Shown here one piece after another: positions 25,022-33,088 of a DNA stretch of 64,000 nt; positions within the stretch are counted from its first letter, which is position 1; each line of letters opens with the position of its first letter. The DNA is taken from contig NZ_CP090372.1 in NCBI RefSeq assembly GCF_021431925.1, positions 62,001 through 126,000 on the forward strand, read 5' to 3'. The notes under the pieces are model-generated. The model was not told where the DNA came from. It was given only the letters and a program-made list of their open reading frames with translations, and searched no databases. Position numbers and translations under genes: made by a program. The DNA comes from Halobaculum sp. CBA1158. Its GTDB lineage: Archaea > Halobacteriota > Halobacteria > Halobacteriales > Haloferacaceae.

Positions 25022-26158
25022 ATGCCATCATCGGTCAGGAGACTCGACGCCGACGCGGAGGTCCCGCCGCAGGCGTTCGAGGACTACATCGTGGACATGG
25101 ACTTCCACGTCAACCCGGTCGAAGACGAGCTGCTGGCGTACGTGGAGGACGACCGCGCGCTCGACAAACTCACGACCGAGTTCGGCGCGACGCCGGTCAT
25201 GGGCAAGTGGGACGCCGCGTACGGCATCGAGGAGGGACAAGAGGGCTTGTTCACGCAGGGACGCGCGAAGTACGCCGAGGACGTCCGGGAGGCCTGCGAG
25301 ACGATCGCCGTCGACGACCCGGTCGTCAACCCCGGGATCAACAACCTGAACCTCCAGCACCACCCGGTATTGAAGAACGCGGTCTGTCAGGCCGCCAACG
25401 ACTACATGCTCGACAACTTCGCCGACGAGGGCATGTATACGGCGATGATGGTTCCCAAGTGGGACCCCGAGTACGCCGTCGAGGAGATCGAGCGGGTCGC
25501 CGCCGAGGACGGGATCGTCGCCGCCTACTCGTGGTTCGACCCGAAGGTCCCGTGGGGGAACGAGCAGTTCGACCCCGTCTTCGAGGCGCTCGTCGACCAC
25601 GATCTCCCGCTGCTGCTACACGGCTCGCTCGCGTACTGGCCCCAGCACTCCTACGTCGGCGACGACATGCTCACCTGGACGGAGGTGCTCGGCTTCGACT
25701 GGCCGATCCACGGCATGGTCAACCTCGTCAACATGATCATGCGCGGGGTCTTCGACAAGTACCCCGACCTGAACGTCGTCTTTCAGGAGGCGGGCCACTG
25801 GTGGACGCCGTTCCTCCGCTACCGGATGGACGAGTTCTACGAGATGCACCCCGACGACGTCCAGATCACGCCCCGGAAGATGGAGTCGGGCGAGCGATAC
25901 CTCCAACGCGCGCCCAGCGAGTACCTGCGCGACAACGTCTCGCTGTGTACGCAGCCGTTCGCGCTCCCGCGGAACTCCGGCGACGCGCGCAAACTGCTGG
26001 AGCTGTCGATGGCCGAGGAACTGTTCACTTACTCCAGCGACTGGCCCCACCAGACGCTCGACCCGCCGACGTGGTTCTACACCTCCAACGCCTTCGACGA
26101 CGACGACCTCAGGGAGCGCATCCTGAGCGGGAACGCCGTGGACATCCTGAACCTCTGA
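25022..26158 (+). CDS. Amidohydrolase-2 (ACMSD-like) TIM-barrel metal-dependent hydrolase
   Basis: A 378-residue member of the PF04909-type amidohydrolases. Metal-ligand candidates are DMDFH (D27, H29), LLLHGS in the barrel, QEAGHWW near the end of strand 6 and YSSDWPH late in the barrel. These proteins hydrolyse or decarboxylate aromatic-ring products (ACMSD, LigJ, resorcylate decarboxylase). The first motif is DxHxN rather than DxHxH, a variant seen in several branches. The ATG at 25022 is used, since residues before it have no family match. It is followed after 2 bp by a Rieske protein gene, with which it surely shares a transcript. Substrate unknown. Confidence 0.82.
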   Translation: MPSSVRRLDADAEVPPQAFEDYIVDMDFHVNPVEDELLAYVEDDRALDKLTTEFGATPVMGKWDAAYGIEEGQEGLFTQGRAKYAEDVREACETIAVDDPVVNPGINNLNLQHHPVLKNAVCQAANDYMLDNFADEGMYTAMMVPKWDPEYAVEEIERVAAEDGIVAAYSWFDPKVPWGNEQFDPVFEALVDHDLPLLLHGSLAYWPQHSYVGDDMLTWTEVLGFDWPIHGMVNLVNMIMRGVFDKYPDLNVVFQEAGHWWTPFLRYRMDEFYEMHPDDVQITPRKMESGERYLQRAPSEYLRDNVSLCTQPFALPRNSGDARKLLELSMAEELFTYSSDWPHQTLDPPTWFYTSNAFDDDDLRERILSGNAVDILNL

Positions 26159-26160
26159 CC

Positions 26161-26547
26161 ATGAGTGGGAACGACACCGTCGAGCCGACTGAGGACGGGT
26201 TCACCAGGGTCGCGAGCGCGTCGGAGGTCCCCGAGGGCGAGGGGATCGGCGTCAGCGTCGACGGGATCGAGGTCGCCGTGTTCAACGCCGGCGACGAGTT
26301 CCTCGCGATCAGCAACCGCTGCGCCCACCAACAGGCACCGCTGTGCAAGGCCGGCGACGAGAAGATCAACGCCGAGGACACGTGGACCGGGAAACGCGGC
26401 GGCGTCGACGTCGAGTCGAAGACGGTCGCGTGTCCGTGGCACCTGTGGTCGTGGGACCTCGAGACCGGGGAACACGAACCCTCGGGCAAGCGGATCGGCA
26501 CGTTCGACTGCACGGTTCGGGACGGCGACGTGTTCGTCCGGATCTGA
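26161..26547 (+). CDS. Rieske [2Fe-2S] protein
   Basis: A 128-residue protein consisting of one Rieske domain with ligands C54-x-H56 and C91-x2-H94 (NRCAHQQAPL and CPWHLWSW). It transfers electrons at fairly high potential, as in ring-hydroxylating systems. The 34-residue stretch between the two ligand pairs is about twice the usual length and holds a charged insertion. It starts 2 bp after the amidohydrolase stop, so the pair is probably made together; no oxygenase alpha subunit is adjacent. It may serve a hydroxylase elsewhere or the encoded hydrolase complex. Confidence 0.87.
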   Translation: MSGNDTVEPTEDGFTRVASASEVPEGEGIGVSVDGIEVAVFNAGDEFLAISNRCAHQQAPLCKAGDEKINAEDTWTGKRGGVDVESKTVACPWHLWSWDLETGEHEPSGKRIGTFDCTVRDGDVFVRI

Positions 26548-26604
26548 GCCGGGGGGCGTCGCCGGCGCGGTCGTCGCCGTCGCGTGATCGCTCGGCGGAC
26601 TCAT

Positions 26605-26612
26605 CTTTATTA
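26605..26612 (+). promoter_or_regulatory. TATA-like box of the CoA-transferase operon
   Basis: CTTTATTA is 31 nt before the GTG at 26636, supporting a leaderless GTG start. Confidence 0.55.
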
Positions 26613-26635
26613 CCGCCCACCGCGGGCGTCGACAC

Positions 26636-27541
26636 GTGCAGCAGGACAAGACCACGGGGATGGCCGAGGCCGTCTCCCGGATCGACCCCGGAAGCGCCGT
26701 CGCCGCCGGACTGGCGCTCGAACACGCGATCCCCTTCGCGGCCGGCCACGAACTGCTCAGACAGGGTATCGACGACCTCACGCTCGTCGGACCGATCAGC
26801 GACGTGCTGTTCGACCAGCTGATCGGGGCGGGGCTCGTCTCGCGCGTCCGCGCGGCGTGGACGGGCAACGTGAGCGCCGGCAGCGGCTACAACTTCCGCC
26901 GGGCGGCCGAGTCCGGCGACATCGAGGTGGAGAACCACTCGAACTTCTCCATCGCGCTCGCGCTCCAGGCGGCGTCGATGGGAGTGCCGTACCTCCCGAC
27001 GCGGTCGCTGCTCGGCAGCGACATCGCGACCGAACCCCAGTTCCAGGTCGCCGACGACCCCTTCGAGGGCGAGCCGATCGTCCGGGTCCCCGCCGTCGCT
27101 CCGGACTGGGCGGTCGTCCACGTCCAGCGCGCCGCGCCGACCGGTGACGCCCACTTCTGGGGGAACACCGGGATCACCTACGAGGCGGTCCGCGCGGCCG
27201 ATCACGTGCTCGTCACCTGCGAGGAGGTCGTCGACGTCTCGACGATCAAACGCGATCCGAGTCGGACCCGCATCACGCGCGAGCAGGTGGACGCGGTCGT
27301 GGAAGCCCCCTTCGGGGCCCACCCGTCGCCCGTGGCCGGTCACTACGACCGGGACAACGAGTTCTTCCTCGAGTACGCGGATGAGACGCGGGAGGCGGAC
27401 GGCTTCGACGCCTGGGCCGACGCGTGGGTCCACGGCGTCGACGACCGCGAGTCGTACCGCGAGCGGTACGAGCGCGAGGTCGGTCGGGACCTCTCGGTGA
27501 CCGAGCCGACCGTCGCCGCGGAGGTGCGCTATGGGCAATGA
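26636..27541 (+). CDS. Family I CoA-transferase, alpha subunit
   Basis: A 301-residue protein starting with GTG. It matches glutaconate/3-oxoacid CoA-transferase alpha subunits: early GLALEHAIPFAAGHELLRQG, the GNVSAGSGYNFRRAAES loop, VENHSNFSIALALQA, PYLPTRSLLGSD and the WAVVHVQRA strand. With the beta subunit it would move CoA between acids. It is also related to IpdA, the ring-opening hydrolase subunit of steroid degradation. The beta subunit gene begins 11 bases inside its end. Given aromatic genes around, 3-oxoadipate or a related dicarboxylate is a possible substrate; not proven. Confidence 0.82.
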   Translation: MQQDKTTGMAEAVSRIDPGSAVAAGLALEHAIPFAAGHELLRQGIDDLTLVGPISDVLFDQLIGAGLVSRVRAAWTGNVSAGSGYNFRRAAESGDIEVENHSNFSIALALQAASMGVPYLPTRSLLGSDIATEPQFQVADDPFEGEPIVRVPAVAPDWAVVHVQRAAPTGDAHFWGNTGITYEAVRAADHVLVTCEEVVDVSTIKRDPSRTRITREQVDAVVEAPFGAHPSPVAGHYDRDNEFFLEYADETREADGFDAWADAWVHGVDDRESYRERYEREVGRDLSVTEPTVAAEVRYGQ

Positions 27542-28361
27542 GCGATCGGCGGGCGGCACCGGCGGAGACGGAGCCGATCGGGAACCGGTCACGCCGGGGG
27601 AGTACACGCCCCGCGAGCAGATGGTGAGCGCGGCCGCCCGCGAGATCGACGACGGCGACGTGGCGTTCGTGGGGATGCGACTGCCGCTCATCGCCTTTCA
27701 GGTGGCGGTGAGCACCCACGCGCCGACCGCGATGTCCGTCTTCGAGAGCGGCGTGGTCCGCGACGACCCGGCCGACGGTTTCCTCCACACGATGTGTGAC
27801 CTGTCGAACCTGAACCGCGCCGTGTCGCTGACGGAGATGACCGACGTGATGGGTCGGCTCGCTCGCGGCGACGTAGACGTGGGCTTTCTGGGCGGCGCTG
27901 AGATCGACCGATACGGCAACCTCAACACCACCCGCGTCCGCGACGGCGACCGGACGATACGGCTCCCCGGCAGCGGCGGCGCGTGCGACATCGCCTGCAT
28001 GGCCGACAGGACGGTGATCCTCATGGCCCACGAGCCGCGTCGGTTCGCCGAACGGGTCGAGTACGTGACCAGTCCCGGCCACGGCGAGGGCGGGGACTGG
28101 CGCGAGCGAGAGGGACTGCCCGGCGGCGGTCCCGACGCGCTTGTGACGACGAAGGCGACGTTCGGGTTCGACGACGGCGAGCTCTTCCTGCGGAGCTGTC
28201 ACCCGGGCGTCGACCCCTCGTCGGTGGTCGGGGACTTCCCGTGGGACCTGCGGACCAGCGAGGGGGCCCGCGGCGAGCCCGTCGCGACGACCGACGTGCC
28301 GACCCGCGAGGAACTGGATCTCGTGCGCACGTTCGACCCCGACGGCTTCTGGACCGAGTGA
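27531..28361 (+). CDS. Family I CoA-transferase, beta subunit
   Basis: A 276-residue partner of the preceding alpha subunit. The active-site glutamate of CoA-transferases is likely in SVFESGVV, and GGAEIDRYGNLNTTRV, LPGSGGACDIA and the late CHPGVDPSSV follow the GctB/IpdB pattern. Presence of the glutamate favours a true CoA-transferase over the IpdAB hydrolase type. The first 25 residues are a glycine-rich acidic extension. The start lies 11 bases inside the alpha gene. The next gene has its own promoter 170 bp downstream. Confidence 0.8.
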   Translation: MGNERSAGGTGGDGADREPVTPGEYTPREQMVSAAAREIDDGDVAFVGMRLPLIAFQVAVSTHAPTAMSVFESGVVRDDPADGFLHTMCDLSNLNRAVSLTEMTDVMGRLARGDVDVGFLGGAEIDRYGNLNTTRVRDGDRTIRLPGSGGACDIACMADRTVILMAHEPRRFAERVEYVTSPGHGEGGDWREREGLPGGGPDALVTTKATFGFDDGELFLRSCHPGVDPSSVVGDFPWDLRTSEGARGEPVATTDVPTREELDLVRTFDPDGFWTE

Positions 28362-28428
28362 TCGGCGGCCCGGCGGGCAGAGTCGTCAGGTCGCCGGGCC
28401 GCCGGGGTGCACGCGACTCCGGGCTCCA

Positions 28429-28477
28429 CGGAGGCGTCGTCGATCCCGGGGCCCGCGGAGGCGTCATCGACCCCGGG
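28429..28477. repeat. Two-copy 22-bp direct repeat in an intergenic region
   Basis: CGGAGGCGTCGTCGATCCCGGG (28429-28450) recurs at 28456-28477 with two mismatches, period 27, in the 200-bp gap before the aryl-CoA ligase gene. It is GC-rich and lies about 50 bp before the TATA-like box. It may be a chance duplication. Confidence 0.45.
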
Positions 28478-28530
28478 TGAGCGGTATCGAGCCGGCGTCT
28501 GCAACCTACATAATCGTCGCGGTAGGAACT

Positions 28531-28538
28531 TCTATAAC
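28531..28538 (+). promoter_or_regulatory. TATA-like box of the benzoate-CoA-ligase-like gene
   Basis: TCTATAAC is 33 nt before the ATG at 28564, supporting it over the longer frame from 28477. Confidence 0.6.
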
Positions 28539-28563
28539 GCCCCCGTTTCCACTATCGACCGTC

Positions 28564-30207
28564 ATGCAATCCCACGTGCCCGAGGAGAAGCGGCCCAGTC
28601 CCGACTCCGCCCCCGAACTGGTACACGCCGTTCCGGAGGTACACTATCCGAACGAGATCAACGTCGCGACCGAGCTCGTCGACCGCCACGTCGCGGACGG
28701 CCACGGCGACGATCCGGCCATCCGCTTCGAGGACGACGAGACGACGTACGCGGAGCTACAGGCGCAGGTGAATCGGCTCGCGAACTCGTTGGCCGACCTC
28801 GGCGTCGAGCCCGGACACCGCGTGCTCGTTCGCTTCCCCAACCGCCCGGAGGCGGTGATCTCCTGTCTCGCGATCCAGAAGCTCGGCGGGGTCGCGCTCC
28901 CCTCGATGAAGCTGCTGCGCGCGAAGGAACTCGAGTACATCGTCAACGACGCGGGCGCGACCCACGCCGTCGTGTACGACGACCTCCTCGATGAACTGGA
29001 GAACGCGATGCCGGAGCTCGACACCCTTGAGGAGGTCGTCGTCGCCGAGCGCGGGGCGGGCGTCGAACACGACCACCACGGGTTCGACGACCTCCTCGAG
29101 GCGGGCGAGGAGACGTTCGACGCCTACGACACGGAACGGGACGACCTCGCGCTCATGCTGTACACGAGCGGGACGACCGGTCGACCGAAGGGCGCGGTTC
29201 ACACCCACCGACAGCTGCTCGCGACGGCCGACTCCTACGCACGCTACTGCATCGAGCCGACGCGGGACGACGTGTTCGGCGGGAACCCGCCGCTCCCGTT
29301 CGCGTACGGCTACGGCGACCTGGTCACGTTCCCGCTGCGATTCGGCGCGACGACGAGTCTCGTCGAGGACGCCAAGCCGGTCGACCTCCTTCACGCCATC
29401 GAGGACCATGGCATCTCCGTGCTGTGTTCGATCCCCACGGCGTTCAACCAGATGCTCTCCGGGCACCCGGACGCGGCCGAGGAGTTCGACCTCTCCTCGC
29501 TTCGCGTCGGGATGAGCGCCGGCGAGCCGCTCGCGCCGAGCACGTTCGAGGAGTTCCGAGAGGAGTACGGCATCAAGCTGCTCGACGGTATCGGAACCAC
29601 GGAGATGCTCCACATCTTCGTCAGCCACCGCCACGACGAGGAAGTCGATGCCAGCGCAACGGGCTTCCCGGTGCCGGGCTACGAGTGCAAGGTCGTCGAC
29701 CCGGAGACCCGCGAGGAGGTCGAGCGCGGCGAGGCGGGCCTGCTCGCGGTCCGCGGCCCGACGGGCATCAGCTACTGGGGCCGCCCCGACAAGCAGGAGG
29801 AGGCGGTCGTCGACGGCTGGAGCTACCCCGGCGACATCTTCGCACACCGGCCCGACGGCCGCCTGGAGTACAAGTCCCGCCGCGACGACCTCATCATCTC
29901 CTCGGGGTACAACATTCCCGGCCCGGAGGTCGAGAACGTCGTTCAGGAGCTCGACGAGGTCGCGGAGGTCGCCGTCGTCGGCGCGCCCGACGAGCAGCGC
30001 GGCAAGATCGTCAAGGCGTTCGTCGTCACCGCCGACGGCGTCGAGGGGAGCGACGACCTCCGGGAGTCGATCCAGGACCACGTCAAGCAGACCTTGGCTC
30101 CGTACAAGTACCCACGGGCGGTGGAGTTCGTCCAGGAACTCCCGCGCACGGAGACCGGGAAGATCCAGCGGGTCAAACTCCGAGAGCGCGAAGAGGGGGA
30201 GAACTGA
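28564..30207 (+). CDS. Benzoate-CoA ligase-like AMP-forming enzyme
   Basis: A 547-residue adenylate-forming ligase. It has the P-loop YTSGTTGRPKG, the DGIGTTEMLHIFVS segment that is typical of benzoate- and 2-aminobenzoate-CoA ligases, the hinge region RLEYKSRRDDLIISSGYNI and the C-terminal PRTETGKIQR with the catalytic lysine. It would convert benzoate or a substituted benzoate to its CoA thioester. The ATG at 28564 follows a TATA-like box at leaderless spacing. Immediately downstream are a MaoC hydratase, a tiny ORF and a metallo-beta-lactamase protein. Exact substrate is uncertain, and benzoyl-CoA epoxidase genes are not in the window. Confidence 0.85.
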   Translation: MQSHVPEEKRPSPDSAPELVHAVPEVHYPNEINVATELVDRHVADGHGDDPAIRFEDDETTYAELQAQVNRLANSLADLGVEPGHRVLVRFPNRPEAVISCLAIQKLGGVALPSMKLLRAKELEYIVNDAGATHAVVYDDLLDELENAMPELDTLEEVVVAERGAGVEHDHHGFDDLLEAGEETFDAYDTERDDLALMLYTSGTTGRPKGAVHTHRQLLATADSYARYCIEPTRDDVFGGNPPLPFAYGYGDLVTFPLRFGATTSLVEDAKPVDLLHAIEDHGISVLCSIPTAFNQMLSGHPDAAEEFDLSSLRVGMSAGEPLAPSTFEEFREEYGIKLLDGIGTTEMLHIFVSHRHDEEVDASATGFPVPGYECKVVDPETREEVERGEAGLLAVRGPTGISYWGRPDKQEEAVVDGWSYPGDIFAHRPDGRLEYKSRRDDLIISSGYNIPGPEVENVVQELDEVAEVAVVGAPDEQRGKIVKAFVVTADGVEGSDDLRESIQDHVKQTLAPYKYPRAVEFVQELPRTETGKIQRVKLREREEGEN

Positions 30208-30291
30208 CCGTCGCCTGGAACCGGACCATCCGACCGAGTCGCCCCGGGGACGCGAGCGCTTTTTGTTCCCCGCCGTGTTCCGACCAAGCGG

Positions 30292-30738
30292 ATGACGAAA
30301 CGGACATTCGAGGACATCGAGGAGGGCGCAGTCCACGACCTCGGCAGCTTCCGGGCCGAGGAGGCGGAGATGCGGGCGTTCGCCGAACGGTACGACCCGC
30401 AGCCGATCCACGTCGACCCCGAGGCCGCGGCCGACTCCATCTTTGGCGGCATCATCGCCAGCGGCTGGTACACCGCCTCGTGTTGCATGCGGCTGCTCGT
30501 CGACGGCTTCTTCAACGACACGGTGAGCATGGGCGCGTTCGGGATGGAGGAGCTCCGGTGGAAGACGCCGGTCCGCGCCGGCGACACCGTCGCGGTCGAG
30601 TTGGCGATCGCGAAGAAGACACAGTCCGACAGCCGCGACGATCGCGGCTACGTCGACGTCGACGTGACCGCGACCAACCAGGACGGCGAGGAGGTCGTCT
30701 ACTGGCGCGCGACGAACATCATCGGGACCCGACAATGA
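30292..30738 (+). CDS. MaoC-like (R)-specific enoyl-CoA hydratase
   Basis: A 148-residue hotdog protein with the hydratase-2 motif YDPQPIHVDPEAA, giving catalytic D35 and H40, followed by GGIIASGWYTASCCMRLL. It would hydrate enoyl-CoA to (R)-3-hydroxyacyl-CoA. A CTTTTTGTTC stretch at about 30257-30267 may be its TATA element, some 30 nt before the ATG. Its stop overlaps an ATG of the tiny Pro-rich ORF (ATGA). Bacterial Paa pathways use a MaoC domain (PaaZ hydrolase domain) for oxepin-CoA ring opening, so an analogous role is possible. Confidence 0.87.
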   Translation: MTKRTFEDIEEGAVHDLGSFRAEEAEMRAFAERYDPQPIHVDPEAAADSIFGGIIASGWYTASCCMRLLVDGFFNDTVSMGAFGMEELRWKTPVRAGDTVAVELAIAKKTQSDSRDDRGYVDVDVTATNQDGEEVVYWRATNIIGTRQ

Positions 30739-30827
30739 CCGGCGACCCGCCACCGACGCCGAATCCCACACCGACGCCGAATCCGCCAGCGACCCTGGTC
30801 GTCGACTTCCGCGGAGCAGCGGCGTGA
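30735..30827 (+). CDS. Tiny proline-rich ORF bridging two genes
   Basis: A 30-codon frame that begins in the MaoC stop (ATGA at 30735-30738) and ends in the start of the next gene (GTGA at 30824-30827). The product would be MTGDPPPTPNPTPTPNPP followed by ATLVVDFRGAAA, with a repeated PTPNP unit encoded by a 17-nt near-repeat. It is too short to classify. The double 4-base overlap is the pattern of real translationally coupled genes here, but chance or a vestigial gene cannot be excluded. Confidence 0.4.
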   Translation: MTGDPPPTPNPTPTPNPPATLVVDFRGAAA

Positions 30828-31768
30828 CGGTCGATCGGATCCCGGTCTCCTCGGGCGGTCCCGAGGGGACAAACAGCGCGTACGTGCTCCCCGATCGAGG
30901 GATACTCGTGGACCCCGGCCCGCCGGGCGAGGAGGCGTGGGCGGAACTGTGCGAGGGCCTGCGCGGCGCGGGCGTCGCACTCGACGCGATCGATCACGTC
31001 GTCGCCACGCACTGGCACGCTGATCACGTCGGCCTGACGACGCGGCTCGCGGCTGCTGCGGACGCGACGATCCACATGCACGAGCGCGACGCCCCGCTGC
31101 TGGCCGACTACGCCGCCGAACGCGAGCGTCGCCTGCGACGCGACGAGCGGACGATGCGCTCGTGGGGCGTCCCGGCCGACCTCGCGGCCGCCGTAGTCGA
31201 CGGCGACGAGCCGTCACCGCTCCCCGACCGGACGCCGGTCGAGGCGCACGCCGACGGCGACGACATCGCGGGTGCGACCATGGTGCACACGCCGGGACAC
31301 ACCGCCGGTCACCTCGCGCTCGCGGTCGACGGCCACTTGTTCGTCGGCGACACGGTACTGCCGATGTACACCCCGAACGTCGGCGGCAGCGACACCAGGA
31401 CGACGGACCCCCTCGCCTCGTTTCTCGACTCGCTCGACCGGCTGGACCGACTGGAAGCGACCGTACACCCCGGACACGGCACGACCGACGATCTCGCGGG
31501 CCGATCCGAGTCGATCCGCGAGCACCACCGAACGCGGAGCAGACGGGTGCTCGACCGGGCGTCGCGACTGGACCGGCCGACGCCGTGGGCGATCGCGACG
31601 GACCTGTTCGGGGAGATGCGAGGGGTCCACGCCAAGTTCGGTGCCGGCGAGGCCGCGGCCCACCTCGGGTACCTTGAGGGACACGGCGACGTGGAGCGCG
31701 TCGACGAGGAACCGCTCCGGTTCGAGTCCAGCCGCGAACCGGAGTCGGACCCGACAGCGTTCGAGTAG
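30824..31768 (+). CDS. Metallo-beta-lactamase fold hydrolase
   Basis: A 314-residue protein, GTG start, with the binuclear metal motif ATHWHADH (HxHxDH), then GHTAGH and GDTVLP and a final PGHGTT loop, in that order. A C-terminal helical extension (residues 230-314) is the LACTB2-like domain. It is likely a hydrolase of thioesters, lactones or related bonds; in this operon a CoA-ester hydrolase would fit but that is inference. Its start is fixed by the GTGA overlap with the tiny Pro-rich ORF. It is convergent with the acyl-CoA dehydrogenase. Confidence 0.83.
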   Translation: MTVDRIPVSSGGPEGTNSAYVLPDRGILVDPGPPGEEAWAELCEGLRGAGVALDAIDHVVATHWHADHVGLTTRLAAAADATIHMHERDAPLLADYAAERERRLRRDERTMRSWGVPADLAAAVVDGDEPSPLPDRTPVEAHADGDDIAGATMVHTPGHTAGHLALAVDGHLFVGDTVLPMYTPNVGGSDTRTTDPLASFLDSLDRLDRLEATVHPGHGTTDDLAGRSESIREHHRTRSRRVLDRASRLDRPTPWAIATDLFGEMRGVHAKFGAGEAAAHLGYLEGHGDVERVDEEPLRFESSREPESDPTAFE

Positions 31769-31815
31769 ACCGGTCCACGGCTTCACGCCCCACTCACCCC
31801 CCACTCACGCCGGCG

Positions 31816-32985
31816 CTAGAGGTCCAGCGTCTCCGTCGCGATCGTGGTCCGCTGGATCTCGGACGTGCCGCCGATGATGCTGAGGATCTTCGCGTCGCGG
31901 TAGTACCGCTCCACGGGCATCCCCTTTTGATAGCCCTTCCCGCCGTGGACCTGGATCGCGTTGCGAGTGACGAACTCGGCGGCCTCGCTCCCCGCGAGCT
32001 TCGCGGCGCTGGACGCCCGGGTGTCGCCCTCGTCGGCCGCGATCGCCGCCGCCGAGGAGTACACGAGGTGTCGCGCACCCGCGAGCTGCTGGTACATGTC
32101 CGCTATCAACACCTGCACGGCCTGGTACTCGCCGACGGGACTGCCACCCTGTTCCCTGTCGCCGGCGTACGCCGTCGCCTCGTCGAAGGCGGCGCGCGCG
32201 ATCCCCGCGCCGATCGCGCCCAATCCCGTGCGCGCCATGTCGATCGTCCCCATCGCGATGCGGAATCCGCCGCCGACTTCCCCGAGGAGGTTCTCGGTCG
32301 GGATCTCCACGCCGTCGAGCCTCGAGTCGCCGGTGACGTGGCCCCGCATGCCCATGTACTCGACGCGGTCGAACTCGAACCCCGGGGCGTCGTCGACGCC
32401 GGGGACGATGAACACGCTCACGCCGTGAGAGTCCTCGGGCTGCGGGCGCTTTCGCGCGACCACGAGGTGCACGTCGGCGACGCCGGCGTTCGTGCCGAAC
32501 GCCTTCTCGCCGGTGAGGCGGTAGCCGTCGTCGGCATCCGTTCCCGCGTCCGCCTCCGCGACCGTGCTCAGTTCCGTCGGCGAACTCCCCGCGTCGGGCT
32601 CGGTGAGCAGCATCGCGCCGACCGCCGCTCCGGAGGCCATCCGCGGGAGGTACTCCTCGCGCTGGGCGTCGGTTCCGAACCGGGCGATCGGCAGCGCCGC
32701 GAACGTGTGCCCCTGGATCGTCTCCGCGACCGCGCCGCTCGTGGCGGCGATCCGCTCGACCGCGAGACAGTAGCCGAGGAAGTCGCTCGTCAGGCCTCCG
32801 TACTCCTCGGGAAGTAGGAGTCCCAGCAGCCCCCGGTCTCCGGCCTCCTCGATCACGTCCCGCGGGAACTCGTCGGAGGCTTCGATCTCCGCGGCCCGCG
32901 GCTCGACGACCTCCGTCGCGAACGCGTTCGCTCGGTCTCGGACGGTCCGATGGTTCTCACTCAGCGCCGACTCGATGAGATGCAT
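31816..32985 (-). CDS. Acyl-CoA dehydrogenase
   Basis: A 389-residue FAD enzyme with all three ACAD domains: helical N-terminus, MLLTEPDAGSSP flavin loop, LTGEKAFGTNAGVADVHLVVA beta domain, and the C-terminal HGGKGYQKGMPVERYYRDAK. It would desaturate an acyl-CoA at C2-C3. Unusually, the catalytic glutamate of the YEGT motif is glycine (IIGGT, G372) and the alternative position used by isovaleryl-CoA dehydrogenase is alanine (DMAR, A251). The ATG at 32985 is 33 nt after a GGTTTATC box; an upstream extension is rejected. Substrate unknown; the base may be supplied by another residue. Confidence 0.88.
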   Translation of the reverse strand: MHLIESALSENHRTVRDRANAFATEVVEPRAAEIEASDEFPRDVIEEAGDRGLLGLLLPEEYGGLTSDFLGYCLAVERIAATSGAVAETIQGHTFAALPIARFGTDAQREEYLPRMASGAAVGAMLLTEPDAGSSPTELSTVAEADAGTDADDGYRLTGEKAFGTNAGVADVHLVVARKRPQPEDSHGVSVFIVPGVDDAPGFEFDRVEYMGMRGHVTGDSRLDGVEIPTENLLGEVGGGFRIAMGTIDMARTGLGAIGAGIARAAFDEATAYAGDREQGGSPVGEYQAVQVLIADMYQQLAGARHLVYSSAAAIAADEGDTRASSAAKLAGSEAAEFVTRNAIQVHGGKGYQKGMPVERYYRDAKILSIIGGTSEIQRTTIATETLDL

Positions 32986-33010
32986 GCTATCGGCTCCTCC
33001 CCGAACCCAG

Positions 33011-33018
33011 ATAAACCT
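33011..33018 (-). promoter_or_regulatory. TATA-like box of acyl-CoA dehydrogenase
   Basis: GGTTTATC on the reverse strand, 33 nt before the ATG at 32985, leaderless spacing. Confidence 0.6.
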
Positions 33019-33088
33019 ACGCGCGAGCGACCGCGCCGCCGACGGCTCCATCTCTCAGGAATGTCGTCCCGCGCCGCCGCCTCCCGGT

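Noticed and set aside
28429-28477. Possible CRISPR-like or operator repeats
   Set aside because: Only two imperfect copies; too few for CRISPR and not palindromic.
28756-30771. 671-aa - strand ORF
   Set aside because: Antisense to the benzoate-CoA-ligase-like gene and MaoC gene, both with intact motifs.
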